Assembly (NCBI RefSeq): GCF_019097595.1
Contig: NC_080716.1
Location: 26,731,401 to 26,795,400, forward strand
Direction: 5' to 3'
DNA: 64,000 nt
Source: Hemibagrus wyckioides
Taxonomy: Eukaryota > Chordata > Actinopteri > Siluriformes > Bagridae
The translations under genes were made by a program, and so were the position numbers. The notes below the pieces were generated by a model. It was not told the DNA's origin. It ran no database searches and saw nothing but the letters and a program-made list of their open reading frames with translations. Below, one piece after another: positions 35,216 to 62,230 of the stretch (positions are counted from its first letter, which is position 1; each line of letters begins with the position of its first letter).

Positions 35216-36053
35216 TTTAACCAATGAACATAATGCACACATTTTTTGCACAATTTATAATTACACCAGACACTTTATCTGCTGTAAATACAACTTGCAC
35301 ATACTTCTCCATGCACATTCTGCCATAGCCTTATTTACTGATGTACATATTTACATATTTACACTTGTTCATTTGCACAATTTCTACTATTTGCACTTCT
35401 GATAGATGTTCTGATATAAATGTGTATAAATGTGTGTTCATAGTGTCCTGTGATGGGTTGGTGTTCTCATGGCTCGTGCTCAGTGTTGCCAGGATAGGCT
35501 CTTCCTTGAATCCAAAAATAAAAAATAAAAAAATCCACCATTGTCTGGTAAATCATCCTTCCCAACAGGCAGGTTATTTTCTAGTCTCTTTATTATTTGA
35601 TTAGAAGGATGAATACATGTTTGTGATTTTATAATGATTGGGTGTGTTTTTGTAGTGAAAGTTGCATGCAAGAACATCTTGTCTGTGATGCATTAAAAGT
35701 ATCTCTATGCCCTATAAAGAGTAAAGGTGCGTTCGTCACGTGCAGGAGTGTGTTATTTGGACCCTGAGCCGCACACTGTGGCATTTCACACGCCCACTGC
35801 AATTTCTGCACTGTGACTACAAAATGGCAAATCTCTAAAAATAGTGCCCTACGTAGTGCACAGGGTGTGGACATCCTTTATTAGAGTGAACATGAGGTAA
35901 AGAAGGATTTTTTTCCGGAAAAAGTACTTTCTGTGTACAGGTTTTAAAAAAATAAAAAATTAGAAAATAGCGAGAATTTATAAGAGCAGCCATCTGATTG
36001 GACAATGTGAACAGTACGTGATATTCCCGACCAATTAGAGTGTAGGGGCCGGG

Positions 36054-36090
<37 letters not shown>

Positions 36091-36534
36091 AAATATAAAT
36101 AATAAATAATAATAATAATTATAATAATAATAATAATAATAATACGACGGGGGGGGCGGGGGCGTAGAAAATATGGCGCTGAGGCGCAAACCTCCCTACT
36201 ACCTGTGTTGCCAGATCCGCAGGTTTCGCGTGCTACTTTTGTGTACTTCATGTACACGTTCAATTAAAGATTAAAAATAACAGTTTAAGCAAATTTCAAA
36301 AATATTTCACAGATACCCAAATTGCGACTACATTTTTATCTTATATCTACATTAGCTCTGCATTTGTACTGTATCTTGATGTGTTAACGCAGTTAAAGCG
36401 GATAACAATATCAGATGTGAGGCAAAAATCTACCAATGACTTAATAAATCGCTTTCTAAATGCAATTAAATCACACTGGGGTTCTTTTGGAAGTGAGTGC
36501 GTTTTTTACAGTGTGGCACTGTACGAGAAGTGCA
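35216..36534. other. Intergenic
   Basis: SINE-type body fragment near 35,440-35,510 (cctgtgatgggttggtgttctc). A-run of about 24 at 36,060 and AAT repeats at about 36,100-36,142. No exon recognised. Confidence 0.4.
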
Positions 36535-37327
36535 AAACAAAATAACAAATCAGAAAACAAAATAACAAATCAGAAAACAAAATAATAAATCAGAAGACAA
36601 AACAACAAATCCAAAAACAAAATAACAAATCAGAAAACAAAACAACAAATCAGAAAACAAAATAATAAATCAGAAAACAAAACAACAAATCCAAAAACAA
36701 AATAACAAATTAGAAAACAAAATAACAAATCAGAAAACAAAATAATAAATCAGAAAACAAAACAACAAATCCTAAAACAAAATAACAAATCCAAAAACAA
36801 AACAAACAAATCAGAAAACAAAATAATAAATCAGAAGACAAAACAACAAATCCAAAAACAAAATAACAAATCAGAAAACAAAATAACAAATCAGAAAACA
36901 AAATAATAAATCAGAAGACAAAACAACAAATCCAAAAACAAAATAACAAATCAGAAAACAAAATAACAAATCAGAAAACAAAATAATAAATCAGAAGACA
37001 AAACAACAAATCCAAAAACAAAATAACAAATCAGAAAACAAAATAACAAATCAGAAAACAAAATAATAAATCAGAAAACAAAACAACAAATCCAAAAACA
37101 AAATAACAAATCAGAAAACAAAATAACAAATCAGAAAACAAAATAATAAATCAGAAAACAAAACAACAAATCCAAAAACGAAATAACAAATCAGAAAACA
37201 AAATAACAAATCAGAAAACAAAACAACAAATCAGAAAACAAAATAACAAATCAGAAAACAAAATAACAAATCCAAAAACAAAACAAACAAATCAGAAAAC
37301 AAAATAACAAATCAGAAAGCAAAATAA
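36535..37327. repeat. AT-rich 20-bp minisatellite with 80-bp higher-order unit
   Basis: About 39 tandem copies of a 20-bp unit of the form aataacaaatcagaaaacaa. Variants (aataataaatcagaagacaa; aacaacaaatccaaaaacaa) recur in the order A-A-B-C, giving an 80-bp higher-order repeat most regular at 36,830-37,180. Long minus-strand open frames here are an artefact of the array. Confidence 0.9.
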
Positions 37328-37428
37328 TTCTATAATGTTATTTCTGGCGGGTGTATGTGGGAGCAATTTGGGGTAATAACCACGTATGACGTTATGGCCA
37401 CATGTACATATAGTAGGAAGGAATAATA

Positions 37429-37439
37429 TACAGCTCTGG

Positions 37440-37481
<42 letters not shown>

Positions 37482-37860
37482 CTGTGCAAAATAATCAGTT
37501 TCTTGTGTTTTTTTTTTCTTACAGGTTCATGTATTGGTGAGATGAACTGTTTTGTTTCATTTTTTGTGAACTGCTAACAATATTTCTCCTAAATTCAAAA
37601 CATAACTACAACATGTCAAAATAACCCAAGATCATGCAGTTTTTGCAGAGCTTTAATAACTCAAATAAAACAAAATGCAAATAATTTGTAAACAAATTGT
37701 GTTAGTGCTTTGGCTAAATAACATTAAGAAATCAGTATTTGGTGGAATAAACCCGATTTGCAGGCGTTTTGGCTCCATGCTCTCCACCAGTTTTTCACAT
37801 GCTGTTGGGGAACTTTATACCACTCTTTTTGCAAAAAAGCAAACAGCTCAGCTATATGTA
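37429..37860 (-). mobile_element. DNA transposon end (Tc1/mariner-type), interrupted
   Basis: Begins cagctctggaaaaagaga, a known fish inverted-repeat type, then a GA microsatellite (about 37,441-37,476), then sequence with gaaatcagtatttggtggaataa and ctctccaccagtttttcaca typical of the transposase region read on the minus strand. Truncated by the TA tract at 37,870. Confidence 0.55.
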
Positions 37861-37868
37861 TGTATATG

Positions 37869-37941
<73 letters not shown>
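37869..37941. repeat. TA microsatellite
   Basis: About 36 TA units. Confidence 0.9.
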
Positions 37942-37943
<2 letters not shown>

Positions 37944-38219
37944 TGCTGTAAAGGTTTAGCTAGTTTTCATTTTAAGGTGAAGGATTTTTGTCGCACATCT
38001 GGCAACCCTGCTCCTACTACAGTGTAGTGAAGGGAAGATTAAAGCTCACTGTAAATCAGTGACAACGGGTAAAAACAGGGAATAATACATCACCCGAAGG
38101 AATTGTGATACATAATAGTCCATTTGTTTTTTTCTACAGTTTTATAAATCACCCGGAGAAGTTAAATTTGCATTTTTTGCAGCATTAAAGACGGACTGAA
38201 GTGTAAAATTGTTGACGAG
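37942..38219 (+). promoter_or_regulatory. Upstream region of PKA catalytic-subunit gene
   Basis: TATAAA at 38,153-38,158, about 62 nt before the start codon, could be a TATA box or part of the 5' UTR; a possible 3' splice site (ttttttctacag) lies just before it, so an upstream non-coding exon cannot be excluded. Confidence 0.3.
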
Positions 38220-53642
<15,423 letters not shown>

Positions 53643-56220
53643 TCGCGGACACCTCAGAGCTATACGTATACATATATACGTATATGTATTTATCTATATA
53701 AATATATATATATATATGAGTGTGTGTGACTGTGTGCGCATGAATGCGTGTGCGAGCGTGTGTATAACCACACAGCAAATGAAGTAAGGGGATCTTTGCA
53801 CTCTAAAGACACGGGGACGGAGCGGAGACCACATCACTACGTCAGAGTTACTGCATAGCTCCTTCATTCCGTCTGGTTCTTCATCAAGAGGCCAACAAAA
53901 AGCCCTCACGCTTTACACGTTACATCAGACTCTCCACTTGCTCATGCAACCCTCTTTATTTTTATTTTTTTTGTGGTTTGTCTTGGCTGTTTGAAAGGTG
54001 AAAAGGTTTGTCAGAAGTGTTCAGGACTAGGACTTCCAACGCCAAAACACTCCGAGTGCCAGTTTATCAGGTAACCCTGCCGTCTTCTGACACTTCTTCA
54101 GCCCTTCTGCTGTTCCATCACAGGACGACCGTTCGCTCCACGTTCGGAGTGTGTGGTAATATAGCAGCATAACAGAAACTCCAAGTGCACACCCTCCACC
54201 AGGGGGCCTCGTACCAATGTGGGGATTTATAGAGATGTATTTTAAAATGTGTTTAAAAGATTACAGAGCAAGCGGCGTTTCGATCGAGATTTTCTGTTGC
54301 AACTTTTCAGATCTGGGGTCAAGCAACAAATCCAAACAAAGAGCAGGAATCAAAACTTTAGTACCCATTGAGCAACATGAGCTCAAAGAATGCGCAGACC
54401 AAACGTCCGATTCAGGCGCAAGTCATTTCTTTTCGTTTGTTTACACGTCACTTTTCTTGCATGCTGTGGATCACTTACTACATTACTACATCCACATGTG
54501 TATATATATGAGAGAGAGAGAGGTGGGTTCACCTGTTACATCCTTTTACACTACACTCGTTCAACTGATGGACTTTTATCTGTATATGTCCTGTTTTTAT
54601 GGAAACCTTTGCATTCTATACTTTATTTTTACTACATCCACTATTGTTACTATAGTTCATTAGCAGGATTTTTAGTGGATGTAATATTGTAGTTTAAAAA
54701 ACAATACTATGCCTCTGCCACTCTGTGGGATTGTGGGTCGTCCATCTGAGCAAGATATCTGAAGAACAAGTGGCAAAACGTTTGTAGCATAACTCGCTGT
54801 CGAGTTCTACTTGTTTACTGTGATTGCAAAAAAAAATACTCTCTTGATTCAGGTAGAACCGAGTAAAGTATAACGGTCTTGTTTATGAGCTCAGCACTAA
54901 GCAGGTTTTGATGGTCCTGGAATTTGAACCTTCTGAGCAGTAGCCCAAAGCCTTAACCATCTCGAAGCATGTTATCGCTTAGGTGTGTGAAAGCTTCAGG
55001 ACGCATCACTACCACGTCAGTGTCAATGCTGCGCCTCAGAATGAACCAAATGATACCCGAGCTCCTCTGGTGGTCGTTTTTTTTTTTTTTTTTACTGACT
55101 TGATGTGGATGGATGTCAGCAGATGGGCTGCAGTCAGAAAATAAATAAATAAATAAACAGCTGGAGTTGGGTGAGTCCACAGTGGGTGAGCTTAATAAAC
55201 CGGCACGTTGCTCAGACTCGATGCCACTCGTGATCTCAGCAGTGTCATGTAGCTATGATTTGAAGGATACGCATCTCGCGTTGTGTCTGTTACAAGCTTT
55301 TGTGCAATTTTCTTTTCCTTCATTTTCAAGTAACAGCAGCAGTTATCTTACCTCAGACTCGACCTCTGACCACTTTATTTTGTTTCCCGTCCTCAGCTCG
55401 CAGAGGTGCCGCTTCTCTCCTGTGCACAACGAATGATTTGTGAAGGTTTTTCTTGTTAAATTGTGAAGAACACTTCAGCCAGTGTTGCAAGCATGACCAA
55501 AACGTCTGAGCTGTGGTTGCTGGAGGTTTTGATCCATCATGACTGAACCCATGATGAGTGTTAGAGTGATCGTTAGTACAACCTGCACTTAATCCAGACT
55601 TGCCCTGGCTTTTAGGCTTTTTTTTTGTATAATTTCTGTATTATTTTAAAGCTTTGATGTGAAGAAGGTTATATCTTAAAATGCCCTGGTACATCGTTCC
55701 GATTCGGCTCAGAACAACTCAAAGTACTGTATATTTTCATTAAACGATGTGTAGCAGATACCGTTTGCTGTGAACGTGGTTTCCTGCGTTTTTGTGGAAA
55801 CCGACCCTGAGAATCGCCAGATGCACATGAAATCTTTTCGTATTTGTGTTTTTGTTTTCTAAGCCCCCTCCCCACCCCCACCCCCAAAGAATCACCACAC
55901 CATTCTCCAGTTTCTGTCTCTTTCTATCCTTGATTCTTTCATTGTTCTGACTGAATTTAGAGTTGCAACTCGTAGGTATGGATCTTGTTTGCGATGCTTG
56001 ATTTCCAAGGTACATTCTCACAGACACACATACTTCAAAAAATGATTTGAAAAAGAAAGAAAGAAAAAAAAAACAGACTGGGGTTTGATAGCCTCAGCTC
56101 CTTTGTATCACAGAATTCAGTTATTGTTCTGCTCATAATGCATATATGCATTGTTTCTTATATATGTTTTTATTTATACACATTAGAGATGCTAATAAAT
56201 TTTATTTTTAAAATTGCATA
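53643..56220 (+). other. prkacb 3' untranslated region (inferred)
   Basis: About 2.6 kb with no coding exon; contains a TA-rich stretch near 53,680-53,716, a GA run at 54,512, and at about 54,895-54,960 an inverted SINE-like fragment (cctggaatttgaaccttctg). Extent inferred from the poly(A) signal. Confidence 0.5.
56194..56199 (+). terminator. Probable prkacb poly(A) signal
   Basis: AATAAA followed about 20 nt later by gtgcttgtgttg. A second AATAAA lies at about 56,715. Confidence 0.5.
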
Positions 56221-56878
56221 GTGCTTGTGTTGATTCCTTGCAGCGTTCGTTCATCCGACTGTAACCACCGCTTTGAGGAAAAATCCCACTCTGAATGTTT
56301 TATATGTTCATTTTTATAACTAACCGCATTAACCTCCAAGATTTATTTTGTAAATACATTATTCTCAATTCAAAAGAAGTTTTTCCCCACTTTGCTTTTC
56401 GACTACTTGCTGATAGTGATGTTGGATTTTCCTCTGGAATCATCTCTACCTCCCCAGAGTAATGCAGCGGCGCTTTAATCCTTTCTTATCTGTCCAGCTC
56501 TCTCTCTCTCACTTCCCCGTCTGTACGCTCTGCGCAAACAGATCAGTGCCATCGCACTCATCATCTCATAGATCGCTTACTGTCTTACGGTGTTTCTGTC
56601 ATAACCAGGTTGTAAAACTGCATTGCATTCTGGGAGACCAGTGTTTCACATCATCATTACTTCTACATTGTATTAATTATTATCATGTTGATCATTGCTA
56701 AAAAATCAGGAGTAAATAAAAACACACTTTCTCTATTGTTTTCATGAGCTGAAGCTAAAGCTAAAGATGATATTTATTTCCCAATTGAATATAATCCCTA
56801 TTAAATACAATCTCGCAATAAGTTTCCCTAGACAAAATAAGAAAGCAACGAATACTTAAATAAAATTAAATGTTGTAT

Positions 56879-56921
56879 AAATAAATAAATATTTAAATAT
56901 TTCAGTGTAAACAATACATCT

Positions 56922-56983
<62 letters not shown>

Positions 56984-57022
56984 GTATTGTTTACACTGAA
57001 ATATTTAAATATTTATTTATTT
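56879..57022. repeat. 41-bp perfect inverted repeat around a TA tract
   Basis: Left arm 56,879-56,919 and right arm 56,982-57,022 are exact reverse complements (outer part aaataaataaatattt; inner part ending acaatacat). The 62-nt loop is almost all TA. Confidence 0.9.
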
Positions 57023-57051
57023 GTAAATATTTATTTATTTATTTGTTTTTT

Positions 57052-57083
<32 letters not shown>

Positions 57084-57094
57084 ATGTATACACA

Positions 57095-57672
57095 CACTAC
57101 CACTCAAAAGTTTGGGATCATTAAAAAATTTTTTATTGTTTTCCCAGGAAACGCACACTGAATAGAAATGAGTCTGAAGTAAATATAGCAAAAGAACAGG
57201 ACATGCTGACATGTCAGAGTTAGAAATAATGATTTTGATAGAAATGATGAATGTTTTCTTCAAACTTTGCCTTCATCAAAAAACTACTTTTTGCAGCAAT
57301 TACAGCCTGGGCATTCTAGCTGTCAATTTTTCAAAATAATCTGATAAGATTTCACCCCATGCTTCCTGGAGCATCTCCCACAAGATGGATTGGCTGATGG
57401 AGTCTTCCTTCGTAGCTGAAATAGAAATAGCCTTTATTTGTCTCACATACATTACAGCACAGTGAAATTCTTTCTTCGCATATCCCATCCTTGGAGGTTG
57501 GGGTCAGAGTGCAGGGTCAGCCATGATACAGCACCCCTGGAGCAGAGAGGGTTAAGGGCCTTGCTCAAGGGCCCAACAGTGGCAACTTGGTGGTGCTGGG
57601 GCTTGAATCCCTGATCTTCTGGTCACCAACCCAGAGCCTTAACCACTTGAGCCAAACTTTTGAGCGGTAGTG
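57095..57672. mobile_element. TIR transposon (Tc1/mariner-type ends) carrying a SINE
   Basis: Ends cactaccactcaaaagtttg and the inverted caaacttttgagcggtagtg. Between them only about 320 bp of the element remain plus a SINE; a minus-strand stretch near 57,330-57,400 is a transposon remnant. Confidence 0.6.
57420..57658 (-). repeat. tRNA-derived SINE, inverted
   Basis: Same family as 39,787-40,020: reads on + as cacagtgaaattctttcttcg, ccttgctcaagggcccaac and gagccttaaccacttgagcc at its tRNA-like end. Inserted in the TIR transposon. Confidence 0.7.
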
Positions 57673-58019
57673 TATATATATATTTTTTACATTTAAATAG
57701 GCTAATGGTTAGAGTGTGAGCCTTGTGAAATAATGTGTTTTTTAATGTGTCCTGCATTCTTAAAAGGAAAATGAGCTGAACAAGTTACATGAGTGTTATT
57801 ACATCATAAATCACAAGCGCCGATCATGTGGCGCTAAGTTCAGCAGGGGAAGAGCGTAGGATTGGGGGAATGTTCAATATGTTAAGATATTTTTTGTTGT
57901 TGTACCTCATTGTGATTTATTGTTAAATATCAGGGAAATCTCTTGTTTTAAGCTTCACGTTAAAAGTACTGAAAATGAACATTCCCCCTTCTAATCGTTG
58001 CTTTCTGCATAACAAAGTG
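57673..58019. other. Intergenic
   Basis: Nothing recognised. Confidence 0.4.
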
Positions 58020-58260
58020 TTGGTGTATGCAGGGTGGTGATGGTGGTGCTGTAGTTAGCATTGCTTCCTCATAAGTCTAGGGTCATCAGTTTCATCGTAA
58101 GTTTAGTTTACTGCCTGTTTAGAGTCTTGTGCGTTCTCTGGATTAAATCAATCCTCCTAAAAACATGCTGGTAGGTGGACTTGGGAATTTATATTGTTCC
58201 TAGGTGAGAATGTGTGTGTGCACCAATGCTCTGTGATGGTGTCCATTTTTCTCATCTATG
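58020..58260 (+). repeat. SINE-like dispersed repeat
   Basis: gcagggtggtgatggtggtgctg.. ttagcattgcttcctcataag, then gtgcgttctctgga and ctctgtgatggtgtcc: a diverged copy of the family at 34,984. Confidence 0.45.
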
Positions 58261-58349
58261 CTTTAGATAAAAGCATTCACAGATATTGAGATTTTTTTTT
58301 TTTTATAAAACATGGACATCTTGGACTACATATGACATACTTGGACATC

Positions 58350-58520
58350 TTATGACATAAATTATATGGCCAAATGTTTATGGACACTAAATCCTCAGAG
58401 CCATATGTGCTTGTTGAACATCTCACACCCACCTTTGCTGTTATAATAACCTTCTGTCTTCTGGAAAGACTTTCCACTGTTGTTAGGGCTAGCATTCACA
58501 TTTCTATCTCAGTACTTTTA
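58350..58520. mobile_element. Tc1-like terminal fragment
   Basis: ttatatggccaaatgtttatgg resembles the inverted-repeat end of the Tc1 element at 29,344; ggaaagactttccact continues the match. Only one end is present. Confidence 0.45.
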
Positions 58521-59040
58521 TATGAAACTGAAAGGAGAATATAAAGCAGCTTGAATGTCCAATATGCAGAATATTTGAAGATAATAACATGTTAACTGTA
58601 AACATTTACAGGCAGAAAGTAAACACGGTTGGGGTTAAGGCTATTTTGTTAAATTAAAAAAAGAAAGAAAATAAATAGTAAGTAAGCAAATAAATAAATG
58701 AGATTAAGCTTATTTTGTTAGGGTGTTTTGTTTATTTATTATAATATAATTAATTAATTACAGAGAATATGACAAAACAATTTCTGAGTCAGAAACTGAA
58801 AAAAACGACTTTTACATAGATAACTAATTATTTAAAACATGAACAGTTCAGCTAGTTTATTAAATGTCCCATAAAATAGAGCCTTTTGATAAAGGCTGGA
58901 TGAAATATTTTATTTAAAATCAAGAAGATAATCATTTAAGGCTTCTTCTTCTTCTTCTTCTTCTTGTGTTTATTGACAGAGCGACTTAAGAGGAGAATAG
59001 AAGTTGTTTTTCTTTTCTTGTTGGACATGTTTGGACCAAA
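58521..59040. other. Intergenic
   Basis: AT-rich; a TTC run at about 58,944-58,966. No exon recognised. Confidence 0.4.
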
Positions 59041-59258
59041 CAAGAACCCGTAATCAGTGTCGCGCTATTAAAACGTCATTGTTTCCCCACCCGTATTCCG
59101 ACAAAATCAGAAATCAGAAGGCGGGACTTGCCGGAATGTGGTTAGGAAAAACAAAAACCCAGTCGCAGCAGTAAATCAGCACATGGCGCTTCCTGTTTGG
59201 TTGATTTGAGCATTTCACAGGAGAAAGAAGGGGGAAAAAACCCGAGAAGTTTTTACGA
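59041..59258 (+). promoter_or_regulatory. Probable exosc4 promoter
   Basis: More GC-rich than its surroundings and lacking a clear TATA box. Contains ggcgggac (GC-box-like) at 59,120 and cttcctg (ETS-like) at 59,189, as expected for a housekeeping gene. Site calls are by eye. Confidence 0.4.
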
Positions 59259-59429
59259 ATGGCTGGACTCGAGCTGCTGTCCGATCAGGGCTACCGGCTG
59301 GATGGACGGAAGGCCACCGAGCTGAGAAAAGTTCAGGCGCGTATGGGGGTGTTCGCGCAGGCGGACGGATCTGCGTACATGGAGCAGGGGAACACCAAGG
59401 CGCTGGCGGTGGTGTACGGACCACATGAG
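59259..59429 (+). CDS. exosc4: exosc4 exon 1
   Basis: 57 codons from ATG to YGPHE; donor GTACAC. The first ATG fits the family start MAGLELL. Confidence 0.95.
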
Positions 59430-61403
59430 GTACACCTTCTACTGCTGACCACACTAGACTTTTAATAATACACACTACACTGTCCGAACACTGAAATACC
59501 CCTAGGAGGGAAAGAGTGCGTGAACGTGTTGTTTAATATGTATGATGGATAGATATACTACATGGCCAAAAGTTTTGGGACACGCCTCCAGGTCATTGAA
59601 TTCAGGAGTTGTTTTTTAGGGGCTAGGCTTGACCACTCAGTTAATGCTTCAGCATACCAAGACATTTTGGACATGCTCCTAACTTTGTGTGGGAACAGAA
59701 TGGCCAGCAGTGCAGGTCAGTCATGTTCCTGTGTATATGTTTGCACCTGACACCAAGACAAATTCCTAGTACTGTAAAGTGCTCCTTGCTGACCCTTTGC
59801 TGTACCTGGCAATAAAACGTATTCTGATTCTGATTCTAATTCCTCCACACCAAACTCACTGATCCATGTCTTTATGGACCTTGCTTTGTGCACTGGTGAC
59901 GGTCATGTTGGAACAGGAAGGGGTCATCTCCTTCCTCTGCTTCATGTTGGGCCACATCACATCTCCAAGGACTCTTTTCCTTTCTTTTTTGTGTGTGTGA
60001 TAAGAGGACGGAACTCATAGCTGAAATTATTCCTAACAACATCAAAACACTGTTGTTAAGTGGTTAATAATTACATACTCCTTCATTTAGTCTTAACAAA
60101 CAAACTTGCATGAACTGTCACTTGGTCAGTTTCTGGGTACTGGGCAGTACACTATAGCATATAGTTGGTGAGCAAGGTAATGTGTTAGTGTTTGTCCATC
60201 CTTACTCTATTTCCGTCATCCTTCACTGTTTTCTTTAAGGTTCGAGGGTCCAGAAGTAAATCCCTTCACGACAGAGCAGTTATTAACTGCCAGTACAGCA
60301 TGGCCACGTTCAGTACGGCAGAGAGGAAAAGACGACCACACGGCGATCGCAAGTCCAGCGAGATGAGTCTTCACCTGAAACAGACCTTCGAAGCCGCCGT
60401 CCTCACCCAGCTCTACCCACGCTCACAGATTGACATCTATGTTAAGGTAGCTGACCTTGGTTACTTCACCCAAATCACACAGATGTAATGTTACCCACAT
60501 TTTAGAAACATGTTACCGAACTAAAGGTTAAGGAAGTGGTGGATGGAGAAATGGGAGCATTATCCATTAAGAAGGGTAAAGCCATCATTTCAGGAATGAC
60601 AAGATTAGTTCCTGAGATAGGGAAAGTAATCCCCCAGGAAGGGAGATGTCATCCGTCTGGAACAACAAGCGTATCCCCCAGGAAGGGGAGAGCTATCGCC
60701 CAGGTCGGGGCAGGGGAAGGGTAGGAGAGGTGGAGAGTTATCCCCTAGGAAGGGTAGTTCACGAATGACAAGAGTATCCCCCAGTGGGGTTGACTTATCC
60801 CCCAAGTTGAGCATTATCCTTTAGGAACAATAAATGTATCTACCAAAAGAAGAAAATTATCTTCCTGAAAGTGTAGCGTTATCCCCTTTTAAACAAAAGC
60901 GTTAGCTCAGGAACACTAGCCCTGGTTTTTTTAAATCGCATTTCTAGTAAGCATTAAATGTAATTTAAAGAAAGCAATCCACAGTTAAACTGCACTTTAA
61001 TGTTTCTGGTGCATGCACTTATAAATTCTGTTCTCCTTTGCAGATCCTCCAGTCAGACGGGGGAAACTACAGTGCCTGTGTTAATGCGGCTACTCTGGCC
61101 CTGGTGGATGCTGGCATTCCCATGCGTGATTACGTGTGCGCCTGCACGGCTGGTTTTGTGGAGGACACGCCGCTGGCTGATCTGTGTCACGCAGAGGAGA
61201 GCGGTGGTGGCACCACACTGTCTCTGGCACTTCTACCTCGCAGTGAGAACATCGCACTGGTGCAGATGGATGCCCGTCTCCACCAGGACCACCTACCAGC
61301 TCTGATGGAGGCAGCAATGGAGGCCTGTAAGGGTCTTAGCAAAGTGCTGGACAGTGTTGTGCGCCAACATCTGCAGGAAGTTTCTGTGCAGACACGAGAG
61401 TGA
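59259..61403 (+). CDS. exosc4: Exosome complex component RRP41 (EXOSC4)
   Basis: A ring subunit of the RNA exosome, with an RNase PH fold; in animals the ring lacks its own catalysis and threads RNA to associated nucleases in nucleus and cytoplasm. Exons: 59259-59429, 60240-60446, 61044-61403; total 738 nt, 245 residues, equal to the human protein. Diagnostic stretches: MAGLELLSDQGYRLDGRKA, GVFAQADGSAYMEQGNTKAL, YGPHE at the first junction, ERKRRPHGDRKSSEM, RSQIDIYVK at the second, and GNYSACVNAATLALVDAGIP. All junctions are GT-AG in phase 0. Intron 1 holds transposon debris and intron 2 a degenerate minisatellite. It converges with a minus-strand gene near 63.7 kb. Confidence 0.95.
59550..59950. 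mobile_element. Rearranged Tc1-like fragments around a LINE-type tail
   Basis: Begins ggccaaaagttttgggacac (Tc1-type end). About 59,620-59,700 reads + as transposase (SVNASAYQDILD); about 59,845-59,935 is transposase-region sequence in the opposite orientation (accaaactcactgatccatg, as at 29,645). Between them is a 3' tail repeat (59,735-59,840) ending in TTCTGA units. Confidence 0.6.
60240..60446 (+). CDS. exosc4: exosc4 exon 2
   Basis: 69 codons, VRGSRSKSLHDRAVINCQYS through IDIYVK. Acceptor TTCTTTAAG is weak but fits the frame. Confidence 0.95.
60530..60890 (+). repeat. Degenerate minisatellite in exosc4 intron 2
   Basis: Repeated phrases atcccccaggaaggg, ttatcccctaggaaggg, tatcccccagtgggg and aggaacaataa at intervals of roughly 35-40 nt; units have diverged. 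Confidence 0.65.
61044..61403 (+). CDS. exosc4: exosc4 exon 3 and stop
   Basis: 120 codons including TGA: ILQSDGGNYSACVNAATLAL to VRQHLQEVSVQTRE. Confidence 0.95.
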   Translation: MLQSDGGNYSACVNAATLALVDAGIPMRDYVCACTAGFVEDTPLADLCHAEESGGGTTLSLALLPRSENIALVQMDARLHQDHLPALMEAAMEACKGLSKVLDSVVRQHLQEVSVQTRE

Positions 61404-61631
61404 CGAGTCCTTCTGCAGTTTGGTCTGTAGAACGAACTATTGTTTTATATTTGTACCAGGCTTGAATGCGTCAGGTCTGACCCAGGTGACCTGGATGTCT
61501 AAAACACAGGTTCTTGGTGTTTGAAGAGATAACACTGGTGCAAAAATGTTTAAGATTTGACATTGAATAATATTTCTGTACTATTATTATTTGTATTTCC
61601 TGAACAGAGCATGGTCATTGGGTAAGAAAAG

Positions 61632-61649
61632 AAATAAAGGAAGAATAAA
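61632..61649 (+). terminator. exosc4 poly(A) signals
   Basis: Two AATAAA at 61,632 and 61,644 followed by gtgcaaagtgtgtt. Confidence 0.6.
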
Positions 61650-61734
61650 CATCCACTATAATCACAGTGCAAAGTGTGTTATCTACATTTGGTTAAAAAA
61701 AAACAAACAAACAGAAAAGCAGTAATATCTACAC

Positions 61735-62230
61735 ACTCTCACTCACCAGTCATTTTATTAGGAATATCTGTGCACCTTATGCAGTTATCCAATCAGCCAA
61801 TCACGTGACCGCAGAATGCATATAATCATGCAGATACCGATCACGAGTTTCAGCAAATGTTCAGATCACTGTGAAGTATTGAATGTTTCTTTGAGTTGCT
61901 ACAGACTTCCTGTCTGGTCATCCTTCTCTGATCTCTGTCATCAACACGGTATTTCAGCCTGCAGATCCTCTGCACACAGGAAGTGTTTTTTTTTCCCCCC
62001 GCACCATTCTGCATACTGCATTCTGTGAAAATCCCAGTGGATGCCGTGGTTAAAGTCACAGTGACGTGAATATTTGCTGAATCTTGTGACCTGTATTTTT
62101 TTGTACTATTCCTGTAATTTTCCCCATTCTTATGTTTTATGTGAAATTTAACTGAAGCACATGACCTGTGATGCTGCCACATGATTGGCTGATGAGATGT
62201 GCAGGTGTTTCTTAATAAACTAGATCATGT
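61735..62230. mobile_element. Short derivative of a Tc1-type transposon
   Basis: Left end cactcaccagtcattttatt.., right end the inverted form around aataaactagatcatgtg. Inner text atccaatcagccaatcacgtg recurs inverted as acatgattggctgatgag. About 0.5 kb, non-coding. Confidence 0.5.

Noticed and set aside
36710..36901. Phe/Cys/Leu-rich minus-strand reading frame in the minisatellite
   Set aside because: It arises from translating a 20-bp tandem unit whose three-unit period is a multiple of three; no splice or start context.
36535..37327. CRISPR-like array
   Set aside because: Direct repeats have no unique spacers and the sequence is vertebrate; it is a minisatellite.
37675..37959. Open frames rich in Tyr-Ile
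   Set aside because: Translation of the TA microsatellite fused to transposon debris.
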